Positions 1 through 7,364 of a stretch of DNA of 26,573 bases are shown piece by piece. The DNA is from CAMCXT01 sp046302715 (GTDB lineage: Bacteria; Bacteroidota; Bacteroidia; M30B66): positions 1-26,573 of the forward strand of contig JBKCHQ010000020.1 of the NCBI GenBank assembly GCA_046302715.1, in the 5' to 3' direction. A program made the position numbers and the translations under genes. Under the pieces are notes generated by a model. It made no database searches. It was not told the DNA's origin and worked only from the letters and a program-made list of their open reading frames with translations. The first letter of the stretch is position 1, and each line of letters starts with the position of its first letter.

Positions 1-139
1 CACCTTTAACAAATTCGGGCTTCATCCAGCAAAAAGCAGGCGAAACCTTGAGACCAAAACGAACCTTTGTTTTTCGTGGGGCCTCTTGTGCATTAATGAA
101 TAAGGGTATAAAGACAAAAAAGAAAACAGCTTTTTTCAT
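1..139 (-). CDS. Outer-membrane beta-barrel protein, N-terminal fragment
   Basis: Only the first 46 codons are inside the window; the gene continues past the left edge. The ATG at 139-137 opens a signal peptide (MKKAVFFFVFIPLFINAQ) with a probable signal-peptidase I site after NAQ. The mature start contains VRFGLKVSPAFCWMKPE. Residues of the form 'FGLKxSPxxxWxKPE' are typical of the Bacteroidota outer-membrane beta-barrel family that includes PorT-like proteins (family knowledge from memory). The gene is divergent from gldB, and a -7-like box on this strand lies at 215-208. Whether it is PorT itself or a generic barrel cannot be decided from this fragment. Confidence 0.6.
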   Translation of the reverse strand, partial: MKKAVFFFVFIPLFINAQEAPRKTKVRFGLKVSPAFCWMKPEFVKG

Positions 140-181
140 ACTGCGCTTTAATTTATAGCGTTAAAAAAACAAACGACGGTA

Positions 182-220
182 ATGCGTATTTTTGCGCATT
201 GCTTATGCAAATATACGCAT
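182..220. promoter_or_regulatory. Inverted repeat with two opposed -7 boxes (gldB / barrel gene promoters)
   Basis: The arms 182-195 (ATGCGTATTTTTGC) and 207-220 (GCAAATATACGCAT) are inverted repeats with one mismatch, separated by 11 nt. The left arm carries TATTTTTG (187-194), an exact TAnnTTTG -7 box facing gldB. The right arm read on the minus strand carries TATATTTG (215-208), facing the barrel gene. The right arm ends inside the gldB ATG. No convincing -33 TTG is visible for either direction. The site could be a bidirectional promoter, an operator dyad, or both. Confidence 0.5.
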
Positions 221-1274
221 GAAGAACACATGGCACAGGCTTATACTTAAGGGGCTGCTCCTTATTTTTTTAACAGGGTTATCAGCGTGCAGCGGCGACG
301 ATTCTCCGCAAAGCGGAAAAGGTGGACAAGACGGGAAAGAGAGTTCTGGCGAGGTCAAAATTGAAGTATTAAGGTTTGAAAAAGACTTTTTTACGTGCAC
401 GAAAGAAAGTTTTCCTCGAGATACCATAATGCTCCGTAAAAAGTATGGTTTATTTTTGGACATATACTGTTACGATATCATTCGTGTGGGTCTTAAAGGC
501 CTAGGGTTAAACCACGATAACATTTTAGGTTTTACAAATGATCCCGACATCAAAAACGTAAGCAACGAAGTTGCTAAACAATATAAGGATGTTTCATTTA
601 TAGAAGCGGAATTGCAACCGGCATTCACCTTGTTTCACGAACAATTTCCCGACACGTTAATCCCACGAGTGATAACCATGATTAGCGGCTTTAATTTTTC
701 GCAAGCCAATACCGACTCTATTCTGGCCATTAGTTTAGATATGTATTTAGGTGAACGATGCCGTTTTTATGAACTGCTTCAGTATCCTGGGTATAAAAAG
801 AGAGGTGCCAACCAAAACTATCTGGTTCCTGATGCTATGCGTGGCTTTCTTTCAAGTACTTTTGAAAAAAAGCCGCTACAGGAGGATTTAATTTCGCGAA
901 TGATTCAAGAGGGAAAAATTCTCTACATGCTCAAATTGTTTTTACCCGACAGGCCCGAACATGAATTGATGGGCTATACCGAAAAACAATGGGAGCATAA
1001 CGAAGACAATGAGGCAAACATCTGGGCACATTTTGTTGATAAGAAATTATTTTATTCCAAGGATTTTAATGATCTGGTAAACTACATGAACGACGGACCT
1101 TTTACACCGGGCTTTTCAAAGGAAACTCCGCCTAAAATGGGAACATGGCTGGGTTATAAAATTGTTTCATCCTACATGGAAAACAACTCCAAGACCAGTG
1201 TTTCGCAGCTCATGTACCTTGACAACGAGCACCAAATATTCCAAAAATCGGGTTACAAACCCCCTCGACGATGA
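219..1274 (+). CDS. gldB: Gliding motility lipoprotein GldB
   Basis: This is a 351-residue lipoprotein of the GldB family, which in Flavobacterium is required for gliding and for function of the type IX secretion/motility machinery. It is inferred to be membrane-anchored at the periplasmic side. The N-terminus has a signal with lipobox LSAC, so the lipidated residue would be Cys24, followed by a short acidic linker (SGDDSP). The body (EVLRFEKDFF... near residue 50, then a long helical domain) fits GldB. I chose ATG 219 because the upstream in-frame TTG at 192 lies inside the -7 box. The stop overlaps the gldC start by 4 bp (ATGA, 1271-1274), so translation is probably coupled. The pairing with gldC directly downstream strengthens the call. 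Confidence 0.88.
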   Translation: MKNTWHRLILKGLLLIFLTGLSACSGDDSPQSGKGGQDGKESSGEVKIEVLRFEKDFFTCTKESFPRDTIMLRKKYGLFLDIYCYDIIRVGLKGLGLNHDNILGFTNDPDIKNVSNEVAKQYKDVSFIEAELQPAFTLFHEQFPDTLIPRVITMISGFNFSQANTDSILAISLDMYLGERCRFYELLQYPGYKKRGANQNYLVPDAMRGFLSSTFEKKPLQEDLISRMIQEGKILYMLKLFLPDRPEHELMGYTEKQWEHNEDNEANIWAHFVDKKLFYSKDFNDLVNYMNDGPFTPGFSKETPPKMGTWLGYKIVSSYMENNSKTSVSQLMYLDNEHQIFQKSGYKPPRR

Positions 1275-1615
1275 AAGAAAATACTTCTACCATAACCTTA
1301 AATGTGGCGCTCGATGCGCAAAAAGTTCCTGAAACCATAACATGGAGTGCCAGCGATAATAAAATAGTGGATAAAGATGCGCGGGCAATGATGCTTTCGG
1401 TATGGGACCCCAATGAAAACAACACGCTTCGTGTGGATTTATGGACAAAGGAAATGACCATTGATGAGATGAAGAAATTTATTCATCAGTCCATTTTCAT
1501 GATGGCCGATACCCTTCAGCGTTCAACAGGAGAAACCCTCATGGCCGAAACCATGAGAGACTTTGGTCATTATTACGGAGAAAAGCTCGGAATTGTAGCA
1601 GAACCTAAGAAGTAA
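1271..1615 (+). CDS. gldC: Gliding motility protein GldC
   Basis: This small protein of 114 residues has no signal peptide. It matches the GldC family throughout: a beta-rich N-terminus (TITLNVALDAQKVPETITW), then AMMLSVWDPN, LRVDLWTKEMTIDEMKKF and a C-terminal helix ending in HYYGEKLGI. In Flavobacterium GldC improves gliding but is less essential than GldB (established for the family); its biochemical role is unclear. Its length is close to the usual 110 or so. It starts inside the gldB stop codon and ends in TAATG (1613-1617), sharing one base with the next start codon, so the three genes look like one translationally coupled operon. Confidence 0.9.
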   Translation: MKENTSTITLNVALDAQKVPETITWSASDNKIVDKDARAMMLSVWDPNENNTLRVDLWTKEMTIDEMKKFIHQSIFMMADTLQRSTGETLMAETMRDFGHYYGEKLGIVAEPKK

Positions 1616-3303
1616 TGAAGCAGCTGCTGGTTGTTTTTCTTTTGGGCATTCAGGCACTTAATGCTCAGTTTTTCCTTGATAGCGCAGCAGTTCTGTCTAT
1701 TAATACCGGCACTGTTTTATTGATTAACGATTCGTTAAACATTGCATCAGGAGCGCAACTAGAAAACGAAGGTCAACTAATCATAAACGGCCTAGTGAAA
1801 AACAATGGTCGTATTCTTCAAAATAGCGACATTACGCTTAAGAGCCATTTGCGAAATTTTGGGCAATTTATTGCCAGCACCGAGTCGTATACCCTTTTTG
1901 AAGGGGCATCGCAGGAAATTTTCTCCGATTCTGTTCTAGTTTTTGGGCAAGTAGCCTTAAATGGGGGCAATAAAACTATTTTTGCCGACATCGTAGCTGA
2001 TAAGGCATTAATTACAGGCTCGATAGTATTCTGCGATAGCAATACTTTTAGTGTTGAAAATACTGCCGCAAACGCTCTTATTGCCGCAAACGCTTGGTTT
2101 GTATTTGAACGAAACGGAGCTGTTTACAGAAAAGTGCTCAGCGATTCGGTGTATCAATTTCCAGTGGGTTCGGCCACAATGTTGGCAAACGTTTATGTTA
2201 CCCCAGGGTCTGATGGATTTCCCGGCTTGCGTTATTGCCCGCAAGGGGTTACAGACGAGGGGGTATCAACGGCATTGATTTCTCCACAAATATGTTCTTT
2301 AGCCGACAGTGTGGCATATCGTTTTTATAGACTTCCCTTAGAATCGGATATTTTACTTACGAAAGCGGGGGGCTTTAACGAAGCCGATACGCTCTGGTGC
2401 GCTTCGGGGCTCATTCCGCAGCAAACGTCATTTGTTCCGATTTTTGTTAGTCTCAATTCTGGAACAACAGACAGCACAAGCCTTGCTTTCAGTTATTCGG
2501 GGAATACCGATTTTTTGATAACGAAGTACTTTATGCGCCCCGAACCGTTAGAAATCATAGGCCCCGACTCACTCTGTAGGGGGTTTAATGAAGTGCAATA
2601 CACTACAAGTTCAAACCCGGGCGATGATCTTTTATGGACAGTTTCGGGAGGGGCGCTTAATCAGGGTGCTTCGTCAACATTAGTGCCTGTAATTTGGAAC
2701 GGCCAACAAGAAGGCGCATTAACCTTAATACGTACGGATGTAAATGGCTGCAGCTCATTGCCCAGCACATTATTGGTCAGCTTTTTACCTGTACCTACGG
2801 CAAATTTTAGCATTGATGCCCCCAATTATTTTCACACGCAGGAGCCTTTTGTTTTTACCGATGTAAGCGAGGGGGCGACACTTCGCAGCTGGACATTTTC
2901 AGACAACACAGCAGGGAACGATGTTCAGGAAATAAAACGATTTGAGGCTCCCGGTCAATATGAAGTTGTTTTAATCGTTCAAAATCAATGGGGCTGTTCT
3001 GATACGCTTTCGCGAAACGTTTCCATTTATGAAGATGTTATTTTTCCCGATGTGTTTACCCCTAATAATGATGGGGTAAATGATGTTTTAGAAATAAAGC
3101 TGAGCGGGATACAATCGTATTCGTTGCAGATTTTCGATCGCTGGGGCACGCTGCAGTTCGAAACGACAAAGGAGGAGCAATTTTGGGACGGCACGTCGAT
3201 ACATGGAGCCAAAGCACCTGCGGGAACCTATTTTGCCGTTTTAAAAGCAGCAACCACAAATAATATTTACGATACAAGAAAGGCGATTACCCTTTTACGG
3301 TGA
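1615..3303 (+). CDS. Secreted PKD-domain protein with T9SS type B (CHU_C) C-terminal signal
   Basis: This 562-residue exported protein begins with a signal peptide (MKQLLVVFLLGIQALNAQ). Residues of about 20-170 are rich in short beta repeats (GAQLENEGQL, GLVKNNGRI, SHLRNFGQF) and look like a beta-helix or adhesin-type stalk. A PKD-like domain lies at about 392-470 (PTANFSIDAP to TLSRNVSIYE). The last 85 residues are the gliding-motility-associated C-terminal domain, with VFTPNNDGVND near 480, SLQIFDRWGTLQFE, WDGTSIHG and PAGTYFAVL. That domain is the type B T9SS sorting signal, so the protein is probably delivered to the cell surface. It is coupled to gldC (TAATG). Cargo located directly in a gldBC operon suggests a motility or adhesion role, but that is inference. 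Confidence 0.85.
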   Translation: MKQLLVVFLLGIQALNAQFFLDSAAVLSINTGTVLLINDSLNIASGAQLENEGQLIINGLVKNNGRILQNSDITLKSHLRNFGQFIASTESYTLFEGASQEIFSDSVLVFGQVALNGGNKTIFADIVADKALITGSIVFCDSNTFSVENTAANALIAANAWFVFERNGAVYRKVLSDSVYQFPVGSATMLANVYVTPGSDGFPGLRYCPQGVTDEGVSTALISPQICSLADSVAYRFYRLPLESDILLTKAGGFNEADTLWCASGLIPQQTSFVPIFVSLNSGTTDSTSLAFSYSGNTDFLITKYFMRPEPLEIIGPDSLCRGFNEVQYTTSSNPGDDLLWTVSGGALNQGASSTLVPVIWNGQQEGALTLIRTDVNGCSSLPSTLLVSFLPVPTANFSIDAPNYFHTQEPFVFTDVSEGATLRSWTFSDNTAGNDVQEIKRFEAPGQYEVVLIVQNQWGCSDTLSRNVSIYEDVIFPDVFTPNNDGVNDVLEIKLSGIQSYSLQIFDRWGTLQFETTKEEQFWDGTSIHGAKAPAGTYFAVLKAATTNNIYDTRKAITLLR

Positions 3304-3900
3304 TTAAAATGTTTTAGAGGCTACATCTATATAATTTAGAATTTCTTCTCTACCGGTTCCGTCTTCTGCTGAACTTAGAAAGTATGGAGGCATTTGGGCC
3401 CATTCTTTAAGCAACTCAGCTTTATATGTTTCAATGTTTTCATTAATTCTTGCCGGCTTTAGCTTATCGGTTTTGGTGAACACCAAAGCGAAAGGAATTT
3501 CGTTTGAGCCAAGCCAGCGAATGAAGTGCAAATCTATTTTTTGCGGCTCGAGGCGTGAGTCGATGAGTACAAACAGACAAATTAAATTGCTTCGGCCTCC
3601 TATATATTCGTTTATGATATCGGCAAAGCCTGCACGTGTAGTTTTTGACGTGCGGGCATAACCATAACCCGGCAAATCCACAAGATACCAGTTATCATTT
3701 ATAAGAAAATGATTAATCAATTGCGTTTTTCCTGGTTTTGCTGATGTTTTGGCCAGTCCTGCTTGTCCAACCAAGCAATTGATTAAGGAGCTTTTACCAA
3801 CGTTGGATCTGCCAATAAAAGCAAATTCGGGCATCGAAGGCGACGGACAGCCCTTCACATTTTTATTACTGATAACAAATACGGCCTTTTTAATATTCAT
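3304..3900 (-). CDS. engB: Ribosome biogenesis GTPase YsxC/EngB (YihA)
   Basis: This 198-residue TrmE-Era-EngA-EngB superfamily GTPase is needed for assembly of the large ribosomal subunit (established for YsxC/YihA). Visible motifs are G1 GRSNVGKS (30-37), G2-region threonines in KTSAKPGKTQLINHF, G3 DLPGYG (75-80), G4 TKTDK (142-146) and G5-like SSAEDGTG near the C-terminus. The length is normal for the family. It is the last gene of the minus-strand run; its ATG overlaps the ABC ATPase stop by 4 bp. Its TAA (3306-3304) abuts the plus-strand TGA (3301-3303) with no base between them, so no terminator fits at this convergent junction. Confidence 0.95.
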   Translation of the reverse strand: MNIKKAVFVISNKNVKGCPSPSMPEFAFIGRSNVGKSSLINCLVGQAGLAKTSAKPGKTQLINHFLINDNWYLVDLPGYGYARTSKTTRAGFADIINEYIGGRSNLICLFVLIDSRLEPQKIDLHFIRWLGSNEIPFALVFTKTDKLKPARINENIETYKAELLKEWAQMPPYFLSSAEDGTGREEILNYIDVASKTF

Positions 3901-5501
3901 GAGGAAAAGGTGGCATCAATGAGTTTTTGGGTGCATTCCTGTTGAGGATTGCGAAATAGTTCTTCGGGCGAGTTGACTTCAATAATTTTTCCTTCGCTAA
4001 TTACGGCTATTCTGTGCGATATATAGCGAACGGCTTGCAAATCATGCGAAACAAACACCATTGTTATCTTTTTTTCTTCGTTGAGTGAACGAATAAGTCT
4101 TAATAACGCTATTTGCGATACGACATCCAGTGCCGAGAGGGCTTCATCGAATAGCATCAAATTAGGGCTAAAGCATAAGGCGCGTGCTACACAAAAACGT
4201 TGACGTTGGCCCCCTGAAATTTGATGTGGCATTCGTTTTTTGAGCTCCTCGGATAGTCCTACCGTTAAAAAAAGCTCAGAAATAATAGAATCAAAGCGAT
4301 ATTTTGAAAGAGAGGGCTCGGCATGACGCAGTGCTTCCCGAAGGCAAGTTTCTAAAGTTTGATATGGATTTAGAGCTGCTGCAGCATCCTGAAAAATGAG
4401 TTGAACTGGGCTTTGCTTGAAATTTTGAGGGGTAAATGAAGTGTTAATTTTTCCCGCAATAGCCGTTTCTAGACCTGCCAAACAGCGTGCAAGGGTCGAT
4501 TTTCCCGAGCCCGATGAACCAACAATTCCCAATATTTCTCCTTCAAACACTTCTAGATTTATAGCGTCTAATGCAGATATATTCTGTGTTTTATGTTTAA
4601 CATTCGATTCGTTACGCAGGTACGAAAACGATAGATTCGAGATGGACAAAATAGCATTTTGAGCCATCTGTTTTTTCAAGAACGTATGCTCAAGTAATGT
4701 CTGCTTCGACTGCATTAAGGTTTTCCCATAAGCGCTTTTAGGGCGTTCTAAAATGGTTTGGGCACAGCCTTGTTCCACGACAATTCCATGTTCAAGAACA
4801 ATAACTTCATCCGAAAAACGCCACAACGACTCAAGGTCGTGGGAGACTAGAAAAACACCCATGTTACGCTTTTGGGCGAGGGTTTTCAAAAGGGTAAGTA
4901 TTTGATTCCTGTTTATTGGATCTAGAGATGAAACCGGTTCGTCCGCAAAGAGAAGAATAGGGTTCTTAGCAAGGGCGCAAGCAATTTGAAGGCGTTGAAT
5001 TTGCCCACCCGATAATTGATTGGGGTAGGCATTACAAAAAGCATCGTCTATTGGGAGGCCCACAGACGAAAGAAGTTCTTGTGCTTGAACGTATTTTGCA
5101 GAGGAAGAAAAAGCGAAGCGCCGAGCTTCTTCAAGGTGGTCTTTGCAAGTATATGTCGGATTGAGTGCGGCATAACTATCTTGAGCAATCCAGGCAATAT
5201 GTCTTGAACGGGCAATATTAAATTCCGAACTCGCCGATTGTATTAAGTCAAGACTGGTTGGTGCGGTACTAAATAGGAGTTCTCCATTAAGCTTGAAAGG
5301 GGATTGTGGCCCATCGAAGCGTAAAACACTTCTAATCAAGGCGCTTTTACCTGCGCCCGAAGCGCCAATCAGTGCTACTATCTGGCCAGAGCCTAAGCTA
5401 AATGAGAGGTCTTGAATGAGCGGATTATTCTTTTCTACCGAAATATTTGCAAGCTGTAAATTTCTTGCGGTAAGAATGGCCGCTGAGCTTTGTGAATCCA
5501 C
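3897..5501 (-). CDS. Double ABC ATPase, oligopeptide/dipeptide-importer type (DppD-DppF-like fusion)
   Basis: This cytoplasmic protein of 534 residues contains two complete ABC nucleotide-binding domains. Domain 1 has Walker A GASGAGKS (46-53), Q-loop Gln107, signature LSGGQ (163-167), Walker B LLFADE (183-188) and H-loop His221. Domain 2 has GSSGSGKS (328-335), Gln371, ISGGQ (428-432), LMLFDE (448-453) and His486. The AALNP segments after both Q-loops and the overall order resemble fused OppD/OppF or YejF ATPases of peptide or nickel importers. No permease or binding protein is nearby, so the substrate is unknown. The start is GTG: there is no Met before the first domain, and an in-frame stop lies two codons upstream. 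The gene begins 9 nt after the lipoprotein stop and overlaps engB by 4 bp. Confidence 0.88.
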   Translation of the reverse strand: MDSQSSAAILTARNLQLANISVEKNNPLIQDLSFSLGSGQIVALIGASGAGKSALIRSVLRFDGPQSPFKLNGELLFSTAPTSLDLIQSASSEFNIARSRHIAWIAQDSYAALNPTYTCKDHLEEARRFAFSSSAKYVQAQELLSSVGLPIDDAFCNAYPNQLSGGQIQRLQIACALAKNPILLFADEPVSSLDPINRNQILTLLKTLAQKRNMGVFLVSHDLESLWRFSDEVIVLEHGIVVEQGCAQTILERPKSAYGKTLMQSKQTLLEHTFLKKQMAQNAILSISNLSFSYLRNESNVKHKTQNISALDAINLEVFEGEILGIVGSSGSGKSTLARCLAGLETAIAGKINTSFTPQNFKQSPVQLIFQDAAAALNPYQTLETCLREALRHAEPSLSKYRFDSIISELFLTVGLSEELKKRMPHQISGGQRQRFCVARALCFSPNLMLFDEALSALDVVSQIALLRLIRSLNEEKKITMVFVSHDLQAVRYISHRIAVISEGKIIEVNSPEELFRNPQQECTQKLIDATFSS

Positions 5502-5510
5502 AGTTCACCA

Positions 5511-6020
5511 CTAAGGATTTTTTTTGTAAATATTGAGGGTCCAAATGCCTGTTTCTTCAGCCTCGCCCTCGTCGCTCATTTCGATTTGTACAATTTCGTT
5601 GTTCATTGGAATAGACCATACGAGATAGCCTCTATCGGATACAGGAGCACCAAATTGATTGGTATAATATTGCACAAAAGCTTGATTGAGGCCCGCGCCT
5701 TTTCCTGTAGAGTCGGTTTTTACTTCAGCAGAAATTTCGAACAGCTTGTCCTCTTCAAACCCATAATTCACAGTATATTGGGCATGTGCATTAATGCCCC
5801 CTGCAAAAGTAAGGCTGTTTTCATCAAAGGTGCTGGGAGCAAGCCCCTCGTTACTGCGCACTTTTTCTTGATTATCGCCAATATTGGCACCTCTAAAAAG
5901 GCCTTCGTCGTAACGCATAAAGCTATGAAAGTCTTCGCCATAGCGATCGAGCGAGTTTTTACAGGAGGTGGCCAAGGCCGCTATAATCAATAATACCGGA
6001 AAAATTCTTGAAATGCTCAT
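5511..6020 (-). CDS. Hypothetical lipoprotein, about 169 residues
   Basis: I do not recognise the family. From the ATG at 6020-6018 the protein starts MSISRIFPVLLIIAALATSC, a signal peptide with lipobox ATSC and Cys20 as the lipidated residue. An upstream in-frame ATG at 6056 would add 12 residues before the signal and run into the preceding gene, so I prefer 6020. The mature part is acidic (EGLFRGANIGDNQEKVRSNEG, FEEDKLFEISAEV, SDEGEAEE). The pattern of a short helix followed by a strand-rich region ending WTLNIYKKN loosely recalls small BamE/SmpA-like or PepSY folds; that is only a guess. It lies in tandem between the exonuclease (25 nt upstream) and the ABC ATPase (9 nt downstream). Confidence 0.7.
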   Translation of the reverse strand: MSISRIFPVLLIIAALATSCKNSLDRYGEDFHSFMRYDEGLFRGANIGDNQEKVRSNEGLAPSTFDENSLTFAGGINAHAQYTVNYGFEEDKLFEISAEVKTDSTGKGAGLNQAFVQYYTNQFGAPVSDRGYLVWSIPMNNEIVQIEMSDEGEAEETGIWTLNIYKKNP

Positions 6021-6045
6021 AAGCAAAACGCTGTTGCAATTTACA

Positions 6046-6774
6046 TTAAATTCCATTACGAGTTTGATTGAGGTTGTTGAGGTGGATTACTTTTCGGAGC
6101 TCCGGCAAATGAGCCCATTTTAAAATAATTTGGGTCAAAACTTCTACGTCTTCGTTACAATAGGCCGAAATTCCTTTGAGGTTTTGCTTTACCCAGTACT
6201 GCTCATGAATGTCGCTACCTTCCATATTGCTTTTCGCTGATTTTACGCCCATACATTCTGCCAGCAGCTGGAGCGAAATAAAGTTTTTATAATCGCCACA
6301 TTTCCAATAATCGAGCGTGTCTAAACATTGAATATCCCAGGATTTCTTCCCCATCAACTTAAAAACAGAAGGGTGATTAATTCCGTGAACCAACATACGA
6401 CGGGCAATCCAAGGAAAATCGAATTCACGTCCGTTATGTGCCGCTAATATGGTGTTTCCGTTTAATGCGTTATTTATCCAGGTTGAAAATTCTCCGAGCA
6501 GAACAGACTCCTCTTTATTATTAAATGTAATAATGGAAAGCGTTTGTTTTTGACAATCATAGCGCCCTGCACAAATGCAAATTATTTTACCAAACTCAGC
6601 ATAAATTCCAGCTTTATGGTAGGTTTCTTCGGGCGGTGCGTCTGGTTGCAGGCGTAGCGATTTCTTGGCCCATAGCAATTTCCATTTTGATGGAAGGGCA
6701 TCAAAAGAGGGATGTTGAGATACGGTTTCAATGTCAAGGAAAAGGATCCTTTCTAGGTTGTTAAATACATTCAT
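6046..6774 (-). CDS. DEDDy-type 3'-5' exonuclease (PolB-like exonuclease domain)
   Basis: This 242-residue RNase H-fold nuclease carries the full set of DEDDy exonuclease motifs. ExoI is FLDIET with Asp14 and Glu16. ExoII is AHNGREFDFPWI with Asp119. ExoIII is YCNEDVEVL with Tyr206 and Asp210. The arrangement and length fit stand-alone predicted exonucleases related to the proofreading domain of family B polymerases (PF10108-type, widespread in Bacteroidota, from memory). The substrate in the cell is unknown; DNA repair or RNA processing are both possible. It follows the 133-residue hypothetical gene after 37 nt and precedes the lipoprotein by 25 nt, so it is probably in the same transcript. 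Confidence 0.88.
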   Translation of the reverse strand: MNVFNNLERILFLDIETVSQHPSFDALPSKWKLLWAKKSLRLQPDAPPEETYHKAGIYAEFGKIICICAGRYDCQKQTLSIITFNNKEESVLLGEFSTWINNALNGNTILAAHNGREFDFPWIARRMLVHGINHPSVFKLMGKKSWDIQCLDTLDYWKCGDYKNFISLQLLAECMGVKSAKSNMEGSDIHEQYWVKQNLKGISAYCNEDVEVLTQIILKWAHLPELRKVIHLNNLNQTRNGI

Positions 6775-6775
6775 A

Positions 6776-6798
6776 TTCCGGAGAGGTTAACGCCGGAA
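6776..6798. repeat. Short inverted repeat between the hypothetical gene and the exonuclease
   Basis: TTCCGG (6776-6781) and CCGGAA (6793-6798) form a perfect 6-bp inverted repeat with an 11-nt loop. It fills most of the 37-nt gap and ends just upstream of the exonuclease ATG. No U-tract follows, so it is not a convincing terminator. It could be a translational hairpin or chance. Confidence 0.3.
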
Positions 6799-6811
6799 CA
6801 AATCGGAACGG

Positions 6812-7213
6812 TTATGAAATAATAACCCCTTTTTTATTGAGAAGGGGGATTTTTGAAAAAAAAGATGCCGAAACAGTTTCTGGGAGGAAAATAAACTTTT
6901 TGTCGTGAATTACCCCGCGCTGGTAAAAGCTTACCCAGTACTCATTGGATAAGGCAAACATTTCCTCCATAATGGGTTCGATACGCACGTAACTATTGGG
7001 TTCAATTTTTTCGAAAAAATGCCTCAAAACAGAGGTATGCACATCTTCGTCATTAATTTTCCCGTAACCCCGGGAACTAATAAGTACATCAGAAATAGCC
7101 TGCTCTTTTTGGTTGAGCAGATAAACGGCCCAAGCTTTTTCCTCACCTATTCCTTCTTCTACAATGGCAACAGAAATATCTTCAACATGTGGATATTCAA
7201 TATGGCTTTTCAT
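6812..7213 (-). CDS. Conserved-looking hypothetical cytoplasmic protein, 133 residues
   Basis: There is no signal peptide, membrane segment or familiar catalytic motif. The sequence alternates strands and polar turns (VEDISVAIVEEG, AWAVYLLNQKEQAISDVLISSRGYGKI, NSYVRIEPIMEEMFALSNEYWVSFYQRGVIHDKKFIFLP) and looks like a compact beta-rich domain. It resembles a small Bacteroidota family that is often mis-annotated as 'phenylalanyl-tRNA synthetase alpha subunit'; this is from memory and it has no synthetase features. I chose ATG 7213-7211; a TTG two codons upstream (7219) would be in frame but is less likely. A -7 box at 7237-7230 lies 16 nt upstream, making this the probable first gene of the run down to engB. 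Confidence 0.7.
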   Translation of the reverse strand: MKSHIEYPHVEDISVAIVEEGIGEEKAWAVYLLNQKEQAISDVLISSRGYGKINDEDVHTSVLRHFFEKIEPNSYVRIEPIMEEMFALSNEYWVSFYQRGVIHDKKFIFLPETVSASFFSKIPLLNKKGVIIS

Positions 7214-7229
7214 GTGCAACTTTCAGCGT

Positions 7230-7237
7230 CAAAGGTA
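7230..7237 (-). promoter_or_regulatory. Putative -7 box (TACCTTTG) for the hypothetical-to-engB run
   Basis: On the minus strand TACCTTTG is an exact match to the Bacteroidota -7 consensus TAnnTTTG. It sits 16 nt upstream of the ATG at 7213. No clear -33 TTG is present at the usual spacing, which lowers confidence. Confidence 0.45.
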
Positions 7238-7313
7238 CAAGCAAATGCGACATTAAAAATGAAACCGAAAGGCGAAAATTTGCGTATAGACTGTTGAAAA
7301 CTTTGTTAATTAC

Positions 7314-7344
7314 TTGCGCATCTCGTTGATTATAATTACGTTTG
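7314..7344 (+). promoter_or_regulatory. Putative promoter TTG-N20-TACGTTTG
   Basis: TTG (7314-7316) and TACGTTTG (7337-7344) are separated by 20 nt, a good match to the two-part Bacteroidota promoter. The -7 box ends 20 nt before the ATG at 7365 of the secreted YD-like protein. This is one of two promoters in the window with both elements recognisable. Confidence 0.55.
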
Positions 7345-7364
7345 TATAACGGTTTGAATAAAGG

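Noticed and set aside
192..218. In-frame TTG start for gldB at 192
   Set aside because: It lies inside the predicted -7 box and would put a non-signal stretch before the lipoprotein signal peptide; ATG 219 gives a clean signal and lipobox.
6826..6847. Inverted repeat CCCCTT...AAGGGG as a terminator
   Set aside because: It lies within the end of the 133-residue gene, has a 10-nt loop and no U-tract; the downstream exonuclease is only 37 nt away on the same strand.
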